Positions 1 through 5,629 of a stretch of DNA of 13,156 nucleotides are shown one piece after another. The position numbers and the translations under genes are program-made. Numbering within the stretch: position 1 is the first letter of the stretch; every line of letters begins with the position of its first letter. The notes under the pieces were generated by a model that saw only the letters and a list, made by a program, of their open reading frames with translations, did no database searches and was not told where the DNA came from. Source of the DNA: JAXDLH01 sp034666705 (GTDB taxonomy: Bacteria > Chloroflexota > UBA6077 > SHYK01); the NCBI GenBank assembly GCA_034666705.1, contig JAXDLH010000283.1, forward strand, positions 1 through 13,156, written 5' to 3'.

Positions 1-2
1 CA

Positions 3-215
3 ATGCAGCCGCAGCCGGTGATCAAGTTCCGACCGCGCCAGCGCATCTGCTCCGGCGCCTGCCCCTACTTCGTGGAGCATTACCACGACGGCCGCAAGGT
101 GGCGGGCGTCGGCAGCTGCCAGCGGCAACTCGGTGGAATGGACGTCCGCGTCGGCACGAGGTGCGCATGGGAGCGCGCGGCGATGGGCGACCGGCAGATG
201 GCCACCGTCGCTTAG
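3..215 (+). CDS. Possible small cysteine-containing protein, or the 3' end of a longer gene
   Basis: An open frame of 70 codons ends in TAG, 16 bases before the stop of the convergent dehydrogenase gene. The first ATG lies two bases from the window edge, so the true start may be outside and no ribosome site can be judged. The product is basic. It has Cys residues near positions 16, 20, 39 and 54, the first pair as C-x3-C followed by an aromatic and His-rich stretch, which could be a small metal-binding fold. I recognise no family. The reading is favoured because the frame fills the space up to the next gene without overlapping it. It could still be a chance frame in GC-rich DNA. Confidence 0.35.
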   Translation: MQPQPVIKFRPRQRICSGACPYFVEHYHDGRKVAGVGSCQRQLGGMDVRVGTRCAWERAAMGDRQMATVA

Positions 216-231
216 CCCATGGGGCGCAATC

Positions 232-1224
232 CTAGTGCGCGCTTGAGGCGGCGGGCCGCCCGAGCACGTCGGGATTGTGGACACGGATCGGATCCCCGGC
301 AAGATAGGCGAGCACGTTCTCGACCGTCATGGCGATCCATGGCCCGTACGCCTCATTCGTGGTCCACCCTGCATGCGGCGAGAGGATCACATTGTCCAAC
401 TGGCGAATCGGCGAATCCGGGGGCAACGGCTCCTCCATGAACACGTCGAGCGCCGCGCCCGCAATGCGGTGCTGCCGCAGCGCCTCGACGAGTGCCGCCT
501 CGTCGGTGATAGCCGCGCGGGCGGTGTTGATCAAGAAACCGGTGGGCTTCATGAGCGCAAGGCGCTCGCGGCTTACGAGTCCGCGCGAGAGCTCAGACAG
601 GGTGAGGTGGACCGAGACGAAGTCCGAGGTGCGGAATACGTCGTCCAGTTCGACGCGCCGCACACCGGCTGCGGAGGCGCGCTCGTCGGTGAAGGTGGGA
701 CCCCAGGCGACGACCTCCGTGCCGAAAGCGTGGGCGGCGCGTGTCACCAGGTTGCCAATCTTGCCCATGCCCAGGATGCCGAGGCGCTTCCCCTCGATCG
801 ATCCAAAGAGCTCAACGGGCCACTCGCCGCGCCGCATGGCCGCGTCTGCCTGCAGCATGCGCCGGGTGAGCGCGATCATGAAGGCGATGGTCATCTCGGC
901 GACGGACGGCGACGAGCCGCCGGGCGCGTTTGCCAGGATCACCCCCTGGCGCGTGGCTGCGGCGATGTCGACGTGGTAGAAGTGGGTGCCCGTCTGCGAG
1001 ATGAGCTTGAGGTCCGGTAGCCGCCGCAGCAGGTCAGCCGTGAAGTGCGTCCGCTCACGGTTCGTGATCGCGACCTCGACGCCCTGCAGCGCCGCGACCA
1101 TGGCCTCCTCGGAGGCGAACGGCTCCTCGTAGATCGTCACGTCGGCGGCCTGGCGCAACCGAGCCAGCGGCTCAGAGGGTGCGAATGCGCGGTGGAAGTC
1201 GTCGAGCACGGCGACGCGGACCAT
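232..1224 (-). CDS. D-2-hydroxyacid dehydrogenase family protein (NAD-dependent)
   Basis: This 330-residue protein belongs to the D-isomer-specific 2-hydroxyacid dehydrogenase family, which interconverts 2-oxo acids and D-2-hydroxy acids with NAD(P)H in the cytoplasm. The Rossmann dinucleotide motif G-M-G-K-I-G is at residues 152-157. The catalytic triad expected for the family is visible: Arg236 in NTAR, Glu265 in the DVFMEEP segment, and His284 in SPHAG. The usual Gly after that Arg is Ala, a small deviation. The chosen ATG has GGAGGT five bases upstream. An in-frame ATG nine codons earlier has no such site. The gene lies 98 bases downstream of the malic enzyme on the same strand and may share its transcript. 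Phosphoglycerate, glyoxylate and other 2-oxo acid dehydrogenases share this fold, so the substrate is not assigned. It lacks the C-terminal ACT domain of many SerA proteins, so it is not an obvious supplier of phosphoserine for the cysteine genes. Confidence 0.93.
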   Translation of the reverse strand: MVRVAVLDDFHRAFAPSEPLARLRQAADVTIYEEPFASEEAMVAALQGVEVAITNRERTHFTADLLRRLPDLKLISQTGTHFYHVDIAAATRQGVILANAPGGSSPSVAEMTIAFMIALTRRMLQADAAMRRGEWPVELFGSIEGKRLGILGMGKIGNLVTRAAHAFGTEVVAWGPTFTDERASAAGVRRVELDDVFRTSDFVSVHLTLSELSRGLVSRERLALMKPTGFLINTARAAITDEAALVEALRQHRIAGAALDVFMEEPLPPDSPIRQLDNVILSPHAGWTTNEAYGPWIAMTVENVLAYLAGDPIRVHNPDVLGRPAASSAH

Positions 1225-1322
1225 CGGGTACCTCCAACGGATCGGATGCAACGCTGCGCCATGATAGCGGAGCGGCGCTCGACCCCGACCAGGTGGCCAT
1301 GAGCCGGGCTCTGGGAGCGGGT

Positions 1323-2789
1323 TTACGTGCGACGGGGCATGAAGTCGGCATCGCTGATGTCATCGGCGGTGCGGCGGGGGCGGCGCGCGACGCCCGTGGT
1401 GTACGCGGCTGCAGCCACCGCCTCGGCCACCTCGACGGCGACCCGCTTGTTGAACACGCTGGGGATGATGTACTCCTCGTTCAGTTCATCGGGGGCGACC
1501 ACGGCGGCGATTGCCGCGGCGGCGGCAACCTTCATCTCCTCGTTGACCGTGCGGGCCTGGCAATCCAGCGCGCCTCGGAAAACGCCAGGAAACGCCAGGA
1601 CGTTATTGATCTGGTTCGGGTAATCAGAGCGGCCCGTGGCGATGATGCGGGCGATGCCCTGGATCTCCTCCGGCATGATCTCGGGCGTCGGGTTCGCCAT
1701 GGCGAAGACGATCGGATCGCTCGCCATCCGCGCGACGGCTTCACGCGTGATCAGGTTGGGGCCGGAGACGCCCACGAAGACGTCTGCGCCGGCAAGCACG
1801 TCGGCGACGCTGCCCTGCAGGCGCTCCGGGTTGGTCCGGGTGGCAAGCTGCTCCTTGAATGCGTTCATGTTGGTGCGGCGGCCGGCGTAAATCGCACCAT
1901 CGCGGTCGCAGAGGATGACGTTGCGTGCGCCCGCGTGCATGAAGATCTGCGCACAGGCTACTCCCGCCGCGCCGGCGCCCAGCAGCACGATGCGCACATC
2001 CTCGAGGCGCTTGCCGACGACCTTGAGCGCATTCTGCAGCGCGGCGAGGGTGACGATAGCCGTGCCGTGCTGGTCGTCGTGAAATACCGGGATGTCAATC
2101 CGCTCCCGTAAGGCATCCTCGACCACGAAGCAGCGGGGCGCGGCGATGTCCTCCAGGTTAATGCCGCCAAAAACGGGCGCGAGGCGGGCGACCGTCTCGA
2201 TGATCTCCTCGGAATCCTGCGTGGCGAGGCAGATCGGAAAGGCATCGACGCCGCCGAATTCTTTGAAGAGCAGGCACTTGCCCTCCATTACGGGCATGGC
2301 AGCCTCCGGTCCGATGTTGCCGAGTCCGAGGACCGCCGAGCCGTCGGAGACGACGGCGACCGTGTTGCGCTTGATGGTCAGGTTCCAGGCCTTGGCGGGA
2401 TCCTCGGCGATCGCCATGCAAACGCGGGCAACGCCAGGCGTGTAGGCCATCGAGAGGTCGTCACGCGTTTTGACAGGGATCTTGCCCACGACCTCGATTT
2501 TGCCACCAAGGTGGATCAGAAAGGTCCGATCCGACACGTTGATGACCTGTACGCCAGGCAGCCCGTTCACGGTGTCCACGATCTGGCGGGCGTGGGTTTC
2601 GTCGTGGGCATTCACCGTTACGTCCCGAATCAGGCTGCCGCCGCCGACGCTCACGATGTCGACGGCGCCGATGTTGCCGCCGATCTCGCCGATCGCTGTG
2701 GCCAGGCGGCCGAGCATGCCGGGCCGGTTTTCGAGCTGGCAGCGGATCGTCATGCTGTAACTCGGACTCGTCGACACGGTGACTGCCAT
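1323..2789 (-). CDS. Malic enzyme with N-terminal ACT domain
   Basis: The 488-residue protein would decarboxylate L-malate to pyruvate with reduction of NAD(P). Residues about 11-88 form an ACT domain (segment beginning ENRPGMLGRLA), a fold that commonly binds amino acids or other small effectors. The malic enzyme core follows. Tyr116 in AYTPGVA and Lys171 in MEGK are the expected catalytic residues. The acidic metal site is E213-D214 with D239 in HDDQHGTA. The dinucleotide loop G-A-G-A-A-G is at 271-276, and MANPTPEI near 364-371 is a further family signature. The C-terminal extra domain of MaeB-type enzymes (phosphotransacetylase-like) is absent, so this is the short bacterial form. AGGAGG lies seven bases before the ATG. 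The gene is divergent from the SAM-riboswitch operon. ACT fusions to short malic enzymes are known in bacteria; the effector here is unknown. Confidence 0.95.
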   Translation of the reverse strand: MAVTVSTSPSYSMTIRCQLENRPGMLGRLATAIGEIGGNIGAVDIVSVGGGSLIRDVTVNAHDETHARQIVDTVNGLPGVQVINVSDRTFLIHLGGKIEVVGKIPVKTRDDLSMAYTPGVARVCMAIAEDPAKAWNLTIKRNTVAVVSDGSAVLGLGNIGPEAAMPVMEGKCLLFKEFGGVDAFPICLATQDSEEIIETVARLAPVFGGINLEDIAAPRCFVVEDALRERIDIPVFHDDQHGTAIVTLAALQNALKVVGKRLEDVRIVLLGAGAAGVACAQIFMHAGARNVILCDRDGAIYAGRRTNMNAFKEQLATRTNPERLQGSVADVLAGADVFVGVSGPNLITREAVARMASDPIVFAMANPTPEIMPEEIQGIARIIATGRSDYPNQINNVLAFPGVFRGALDCQARTVNEEMKVAAAAAIAAVVAPDELNEEYIIPSVFNKRVAVEVAEAVAAAAYTTGVARRPRRTADDISDADFMPRRT

Positions 2790-2871
2790 CTGTGTCCTCC
2801 TGCGGCCCCAATGACGGCGCCACGAGCGCGCGGTGGGGCATGATCACCCCTGGATTGTAGTGCAGCGATTC

Positions 2872-2900
2872 TTGATGATTGGCAGGCCCTATGGTAGAGT
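2872..2900 (+). promoter_or_regulatory. Predicted sigma-70-type promoter of the SAM-riboswitch operon
   Basis: A TTGATG -35 element (2872-2877) and a TAGAGT -10 element (2895-2900) are separated by exactly 17 bases. Each matches the consensus at four of six positions. Transcription would start near 2907, about 18 bases before the first paired base of the riboswitch, a normal distance. The placement relative to the aptamer is the best support. Confidence 0.5.
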
Positions 2901-2924
2901 CACCGCACAACTAAATAGCTGCTG

Positions 2925-3056
2925 CCCTTATCAGGAGTGGTGGAGGGATCCGGCCCACTGAAGCCCGGCAACCTCCCAGTCGAGAGACTCTCGGCGCGGG
3001 AACGGTGCTAAGTCCGCCACACTGAGTAACCTTTGACTCAGCGTGGAAGATAAGGG
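2925..3056 (+). promoter_or_regulatory. SAM-I (S-box) riboswitch aptamer
   Basis: The closing helix P1 pairs CCCTTATC (2925-2932) with GATAAGGG (3049-3056). Between them are the class-defining conserved blocks in order: GGTGGAGGGA (2939-2948), GGCCC-x2-TGAA-x-CCCGGCAACC (2952-2973), and GGTGCTAAGTCC (3004-3015). P3 is the CGAG/CTCG hairpin near 2981-2993. P4 is CTGAGT (3022-3027) with ACTCAG (3036-3041). SAM-I riboswitches bind S-adenosylmethionine and switch off methionine, cysteine or SAM genes. Here a terminator and a competing antiterminator follow, so control is by transcription attenuation: SAM present means off. The first gene downstream is of the threonine synthase family, which is an unexpected target. 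Confidence 0.96.
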
Positions 3057-3085
3057 AAAGGCATCAGGATACCTGTGCCCTTCCC
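3054..3085 (+). promoter_or_regulatory. Antiterminator helix of the SAM-I riboswitch
   Basis: The 3' strand of P1 and adjoining bases GGGAAAGGC (3054-3062) can pair with GCCCTTCCC (3077-3085), the 5' arm of the terminator, with eight of nine pairs formed and one A-C mismatch. This helix excludes both P1 and the terminator. Without SAM the antiterminator would form and the operon is read; with SAM, P1 holds the GGG and the terminator folds. This is standard S-box logic, deduced here from base pairing. Confidence 0.65.
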
Positions 3086-3110
3086 GCCGCGTGCCGGGAA
3101 GGGCGTTTTT
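3077..3110 (+). terminator. Intrinsic terminator of the SAM-I riboswitch
   Basis: A perfect 10-bp GC-rich stem pairs GCCCTTCCCG (3077-3086) with CGGGAAGGGC (3095-3104) around an 8-base loop, followed by GTTTTT (3105-3110). It lies between the aptamer and the first gene, as expected for the expression platform of an off switch. Confidence 0.88.
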
Positions 3111-3142
3111 GTATGCAGGGCCGGCGGCGGACAGGAGACATC

Positions 3143-4399
3143 ATGGGATTTGTGAAGGGGCTGGTATGCCGCGAGTGCGGCGCCGCCTACGACCTCACAC
3201 CGCTGCACGTGTGCGAGTTGTGCTTTGGCCCGCTCGAAGTCGCGTATGACTACGCGGCGATCCGCGCAAGCATCTCCCGCGAGGAGATCGAGCGTGGCCC
3301 GAAGACGGTATGGCGGTACCGCAAGCTGCTGCCGGTGGGCGATCAGCCCATCGTCGACATCCAGGTCGGCTGTACGCCGCTGTTGAAGGCCGAGAATCTC
3401 GGCCGTCGCCTGGGTCTCCGCAACCTGTACATCAAGAATGACACCGTCAACCCGACGTTCTCGTTCAAGGACCGCCCCGTGACCGTGGCCTCCACGATGG
3501 CCCGCGGCTTCGGCTATGACACCATTGCGTGCGCCTCGACTGGGAACCTCGCGGCCTCGGTGGCGGCGCACGCGGCGAAGGCGCAGATGCGATGCGTGGT
3601 GTTCTTCCCATCGGATCTCGAGCCGAGCAAGATCACCAACATCGCTGTGTATGGTCCGACGCTGGTGGCGATTCGCGGCAATTACGACGACGTGAACCGG
3701 CTCTGCGCGGAGATTGGCGACCGCGAGGGTTGGGCGTTCGTAAACATCAACCTCCGGCCTTACTACGCGGAGGGGAGCAAGACGCTTGCGTTCGAGGTCG
3801 CCGAGCAGCTTGGCTGGCGCATCCCGGACACGGTGATTGTCCCTACTGCAAGCGGCGCCATGTTCACGAAAATCGCGCGCGGTTTCGAAGAGTTGGTAGA
3901 GGTCGGGCTCCTCTCCGGGAGTTGCCCACGTATGGGGCTCGCGCAAGCTGCTGGTTGCTCGCCAATCGTTACCGCGCACGAGGCGAACAGCATGACCATC
4001 AAGCCAGTGAAGCCGTCCACGATCGCGAAATCGCTCGCCATCGGCAATCCGGCCGATGGCTATTACTGCTTGAAAACCATCAAAGAGACCAACGGGCTCG
4101 CTGGGTCCGTGACGGACGACGAGATCGTGGCGGCCATGAAGCTCCTGGCCGAGACGGAAGGAGTATTCGGCGAGACGGCCGGCGGCGTGAGTGTGGGTGT
4201 GCTGAAGAAGCTCGCGGAAGCCGGGCTGCTCGATCCCGACGAGACGATCGTCGTTTACGTAACGGGCAACGGGCTGAAGACACCGGAGGCGCTCGCCGGC
4301 AAGCTGAACGAGCCGCTAACGATCACCGCGAGCATGAGCGATTTCGACGCCGCGCTCGCGGCTCGGGCCGATCGCGAGCCCGAGCCGGCGCTCTCCTGA
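3143..4399 (+). CDS. thrC: Threonine synthase family PLP enzyme (possible homocysteine-forming variant)
   Basis: The 418-residue protein is a fold-type II PLP enzyme of the threonine synthase family, which converts O-phosphohomoserine and water to threonine. A zinc ribbon (C9-x2-C12 and C24-x2-C27) opens the protein. The PLP Schiff-base lysine is K109 in the SFKDR motif, and a TGNLAAS loop follows as the cofactor and substrate loop. Around K109 the sequence reads NPTFSFKDRPV, where the better-known enzymes have NPTGSFKDRG, so residues flanking the lysine differ (Gly to Phe before, Gly to Pro after). From memory, a Streptomyces ThrC homologue has a similar altered motif and zinc ribbon. The ATG at 3143 has AGGAG five bases upstream; an in-frame ATG ten codons earlier lies directly after the terminator T-run. 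The gene is first in an operon with a NIL protein and a GGA-tailed sulfur carrier under SAM repression. A true threonine synthase would drain the shared precursor when SAM is low, so a role in homocysteine synthesis is plausible. The family assignment is firm, the substrate is not. Confidence 0.92.
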   Translation: MGFVKGLVCRECGAAYDLTPLHVCELCFGPLEVAYDYAAIRASISREEIERGPKTVWRYRKLLPVGDQPIVDIQVGCTPLLKAENLGRRLGLRNLYIKNDTVNPTFSFKDRPVTVASTMARGFGYDTIACASTGNLAASVAAHAAKAQMRCVVFFPSDLEPSKITNIAVYGPTLVAIRGNYDDVNRLCAEIGDREGWAFVNINLRPYYAEGSKTLAFEVAEQLGWRIPDTVIVPTASGAMFTKIARGFEELVEVGLLSGSCPRMGLAQAAGCSPIVTAHEANSMTIKPVKPSTIAKSLAIGNPADGYYCLKTIKETNGLAGSVTDDEIVAAMKLLAETEGVFGETAGGVSVGVLKKLAEAGLLDPDETIVVYVTGNGLKTPEALAGKLNEPLTITASMSDFDAALAARADREPEPALS

Positions 4400-4414
4400 C
4401 CGGGGTGGTGCAGT

Positions 4415-4657
4415 ATGGGTAAGCGTCGCATTCGGCTCTTCTTCTCCCCGCAGCTCATCACCGAGCCGGTCGTCTACCAGATGGGCAAGCAGTTCGAGGT
4501 GGTAACCAACATTCGCGGCGGCGAGATCGCCGGCGATTCTGGCTGGCTCTATCTCGAGGTGAATGGCGACGACGACGAGATCGACCGCGCCATCGAGTGG
4601 GCCATTGCGCGCGGCGTACGCGTTGACCCAGTCGAGGGCGACATCATTGCAGGCTGA
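4415..4657 (+). CDS. Free-standing NIL-domain protein
   Basis: The 80-residue product is almost wholly one NIL domain (beta-alpha-beta, ferredoxin-like fold), with EPVVYQMGKQF and an NI-x-GGEI segment typical of the family. NIL domains usually sit at the C-terminus of MetN methionine-importer ATPases, where they sense methionine, or next to ferredoxin domains in proteins tied to homocysteine synthesis in methanogens. Here no ATPase and no Fe-S cysteines are present. The gene follows the ThrC-like gene after 15 bases and precedes the sulfur carrier by 16 bases, so it is co-transcribed with both. A GGGGTGG stretch precedes the ATG. It may be a methionine or SAM-related sensor or an assembly partner for the ThrC-like enzyme and carrier; this is inference. 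Confidence 0.88.
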   Translation: MGKRRIRLFFSPQLITEPVVYQMGKQFEVVTNIRGGEIAGDSGWLYLEVNGDDDEIDRAIEWAIARGVRVDPVEGDIIAG

Positions 4658-4673
4658 CGAGGTGCATCATCCT

Positions 4674-4952
4674 ATGGCGATCAAGGTCCGTGTTCCTACC
4701 CCGCTCCGCACCCTCACGAGTGGCAAGTCCGACGTGAGTGCTGACGGCGAAAACGTTGCAGCGCTCATCAAAGATCTCGAGACCAACTACCCGGGGATGG
4801 CGAACCGCATCCTCGAGGACAACGGCGAGGTCCGGCGCTTCGTGAACCTGTTCGTGAACGGCGAAGACATCCGCTTCCTGGAGGGCATCCAGACCGCGGT
4901 CAAGGCCGGCGACGAGCTTTCGATCGTGCCCGCTATGGCGGGTGGCGCATAG
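4674..4952 (+). CDS. ThiS/MoaD-type sulfur carrier with Gly-Gly-Ala tail (HcyS-like)
   Basis: The 92-residue protein is a ubiquitin-like sulfur carrier of the CysO/MoaD group. It aligns without gaps to the second carrier at 7524-7799, with about 50 of 91 residues identical, including RVPT, FVN-x2-VN-x-EDIR and the PA-x-AGG end. Unlike the second carrier, it ends G90-G91-A92, so the Gly-Gly carboxylate is masked by one alanine. In Wolinella succinogenes HcyS has such an extra Ala, which the JAMM protease HcyD removes before adenylation. The JAMM gene at 8805-9230 is the obvious candidate here. The ATG at 4674 has GAGGTG upstream; the longer frame from 4563 overlaps the NIL gene and adds unrelated sequence. 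Co-transcription with the ThrC-like gene under a SAM riboswitch suggests sulfur delivery for homocysteine. The carrier family is clear, the pathway is inferred. Confidence 0.9.
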   Translation: MAIKVRVPTPLRTLTSGKSDVSADGENVAALIKDLETNYPGMANRILEDNGEVRRFVNLFVNGEDIRFLEGIQTAVKAGDELSIVPAMAGGA

Positions 4953-5022
4953 TCTCAGCCCGTCCGCGACCGGTGGCATCACACCGCGGTACGCTTCACG
5001 GCATGTCACCCACCGATGGTTG

Positions 5023-5055
5023 AATGGCGCGCTCGTTACATTTGTGCGCGCCGTT
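5023..5055 (+). terminator. Stable hairpin between the two sulfur operons (candidate terminator)
   Basis: The 160 bases between the GGA carrier and the Rrf2 gene hold no convincing gene. They hold this hairpin, a promoter and an operator. The stem pairs 5023-5032 with 5046-5055: seven consecutive GC pairs (GGCGCGC with GCGCGCC) plus one U-G and two A-T pairs, with a 13-base loop. There is no T-run after it, so it may end the upstream transcript inefficiently or protect its 3' end. Its right arm touches the -35 box of the next promoter. Confidence 0.35.
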
Positions 5056-5082
5056 GATACAACTCAGGCGATTCCCTATAAT
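5054..5082 (+). promoter_or_regulatory. Promoter of the Rrf2-cysK-moeB-cysO-cysM-mec operon
   Basis: TTGATA (5054-5059) and a perfect TATAAT (5077-5082) are separated by 17 bases. This is the best sigma-70-type promoter in the window. Transcription would begin about 5089, inside the palindromic operator, and give a leader of roughly 25 bases with an AAGGGG ribosome site before the GTG start. Confidence 0.75.
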
Positions 5083-5099
5083 TTGACCGAAATAGTCAA
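5083..5099. promoter_or_regulatory. Palindromic Rrf2/IscR-type operator
   Basis: Inverted repeat TTGAC, seven bases, GTCAA sits directly after the -10 box and over the predicted transcription start. The half-sites and seven-base spacing resemble IscR-type (type 1) and other Rrf2-family operators. Because the next gene encodes an Rrf2-family protein, negative autoregulation of the whole operon is the simplest reading. I saw no second copy of this palindrome in the window. Confidence 0.6.
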
Positions 5100-5113
5100 C
5101 AAAGGGGATAGCC

Positions 5114-5548
5114 GTGCGGATCTCCATGCGAGCCGACTACGGCGCCCGCGCAATCATCGACCTCGCCCAGCGTTATGGCAATGGACTTGCGCAAACGGCG
5201 GACATCGCCGCGCGGCAGCGGATCCCGGAGTCATATCTTGAGCAACTACTCACGACCCTGCGCAAGGCCGGTCTCGTGCGGAGCGTACGCGGCCCCGCGG
5301 GCGGCCATGAGTTGGTGCACCCGCCTGGCGAGGTCACCCTCGGCGATGTGCTCGATGCCCTGGAAGGTGTCACGACCCCGGCATCCTGTATGGAGGAGGG
5401 CTCCTGTTCCATCTCCAGCGCCTGTGTGCTGCAGGACGTGTGGGAAGAGTTGACCGCGAACTATCACCAGATCGTCCATGGCATCTCCATGGAGGCGCTG
5501 GCCCAGCGGCAGGCGGAGCGCGAGACGCGCAGCATGTACTACATTTAG
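5114..5548 (+). CDS. Rrf2-family transcriptional regulator with IscR-type Fe-S cysteines
   Basis: The 144-residue protein starts with the winged-helix domain of Rrf2 regulators (MRISMRADYGARAI), with the recognition helix near residues 37-50 and the wing GPAGGHELVHP at 60-70. C92, C98 and C104 have the spacing and numbering of the cysteines that hold the [2Fe-2S] cluster in Escherichia coli IscR. The position matching the IscR histidine ligand (107) is Gln, so ligation may differ. CymR-type cysteine regulators lack this cysteine set. The GTG start has AAGGGG eight bases upstream. The gene heads a sulfur operon and has a palindrome over its own promoter. It probably couples cysteine synthesis to Fe-S or sulfur status; the signal is inferred. 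Confidence 0.93.
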   Translation: MRISMRADYGARAIIDLAQRYGNGLAQTADIAARQRIPESYLEQLLTTLRKAGLVRSVRGPAGGHELVHPPGEVTLGDVLDALEGVTTPASCMEEGSCSISSACVLQDVWEELTANYHQIVHGISMEALAQRQAERETRSMYYI

Positions 5549-5571
5549 TCCACATTCTCGGAGCGGGCATC

Positions 5572-5605
5572 TCCTGCGCCCTGCCTCTTCACCGACGGCG
5601 CAGGA
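5572..5605 (+). other. Hairpin in the Rrf2-cysK intergenic leader
   Basis: A perfect 9-bp stem pairs TCCTGCGCC (5572-5580) with GGCGCAGGA (5597-5605) around a 16-base loop. It lies in the 81 bases between the regulator stop and the cysK start, and ends about 14 bases before the cysK ribosome site. No T-run follows. It may set relative expression by mRNA processing or partial termination, or it may be incidental. Confidence 0.35.
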
Positions 5606-5629
5606 TAGGCTCACGGGTTGGAAGGAACA

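Noticed and set aside
225..241. Short inverted repeat GCGCA/TGCGC at the convergent gene ends
   Set aside because: Only five base pairs and no T-run on either strand; not enough for a bidirectional terminator.
1581..1600. Tandem 10-bp duplication AACGCCAGGA
   Set aside because: It encodes the conserved LAFPGVF segment of malic enzyme on the minus strand; the repeat follows from the protein sequence.
277..2111. Plus-strand open frames (277-1020 and 1179-2111)
   Set aside because: They are antisense to the dehydrogenase and malic enzyme, both with intact catalytic motifs. The products are low-complexity and Arg/Gly/Asp-rich.
2854..2859. TACAAT on the minus strand as a -10 for the malic enzyme
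   Set aside because: No matching -35 element lies at 16-18 bases, so it is too weak to call as a promoter.
3038..3979. Minus-strand open frame of 313 codons
   Set aside because: It runs across the riboswitch 3' end, the terminator and the ThrC-like gene in antisense. It has no family features and no ribosome site.
4942..5241. 99-codon plus-strand frame between the GGA carrier and the Rrf2 gene
   Set aside because: It overlaps the promoter, operator and the first third of the Rrf2 gene in another frame, and its product has no family features.
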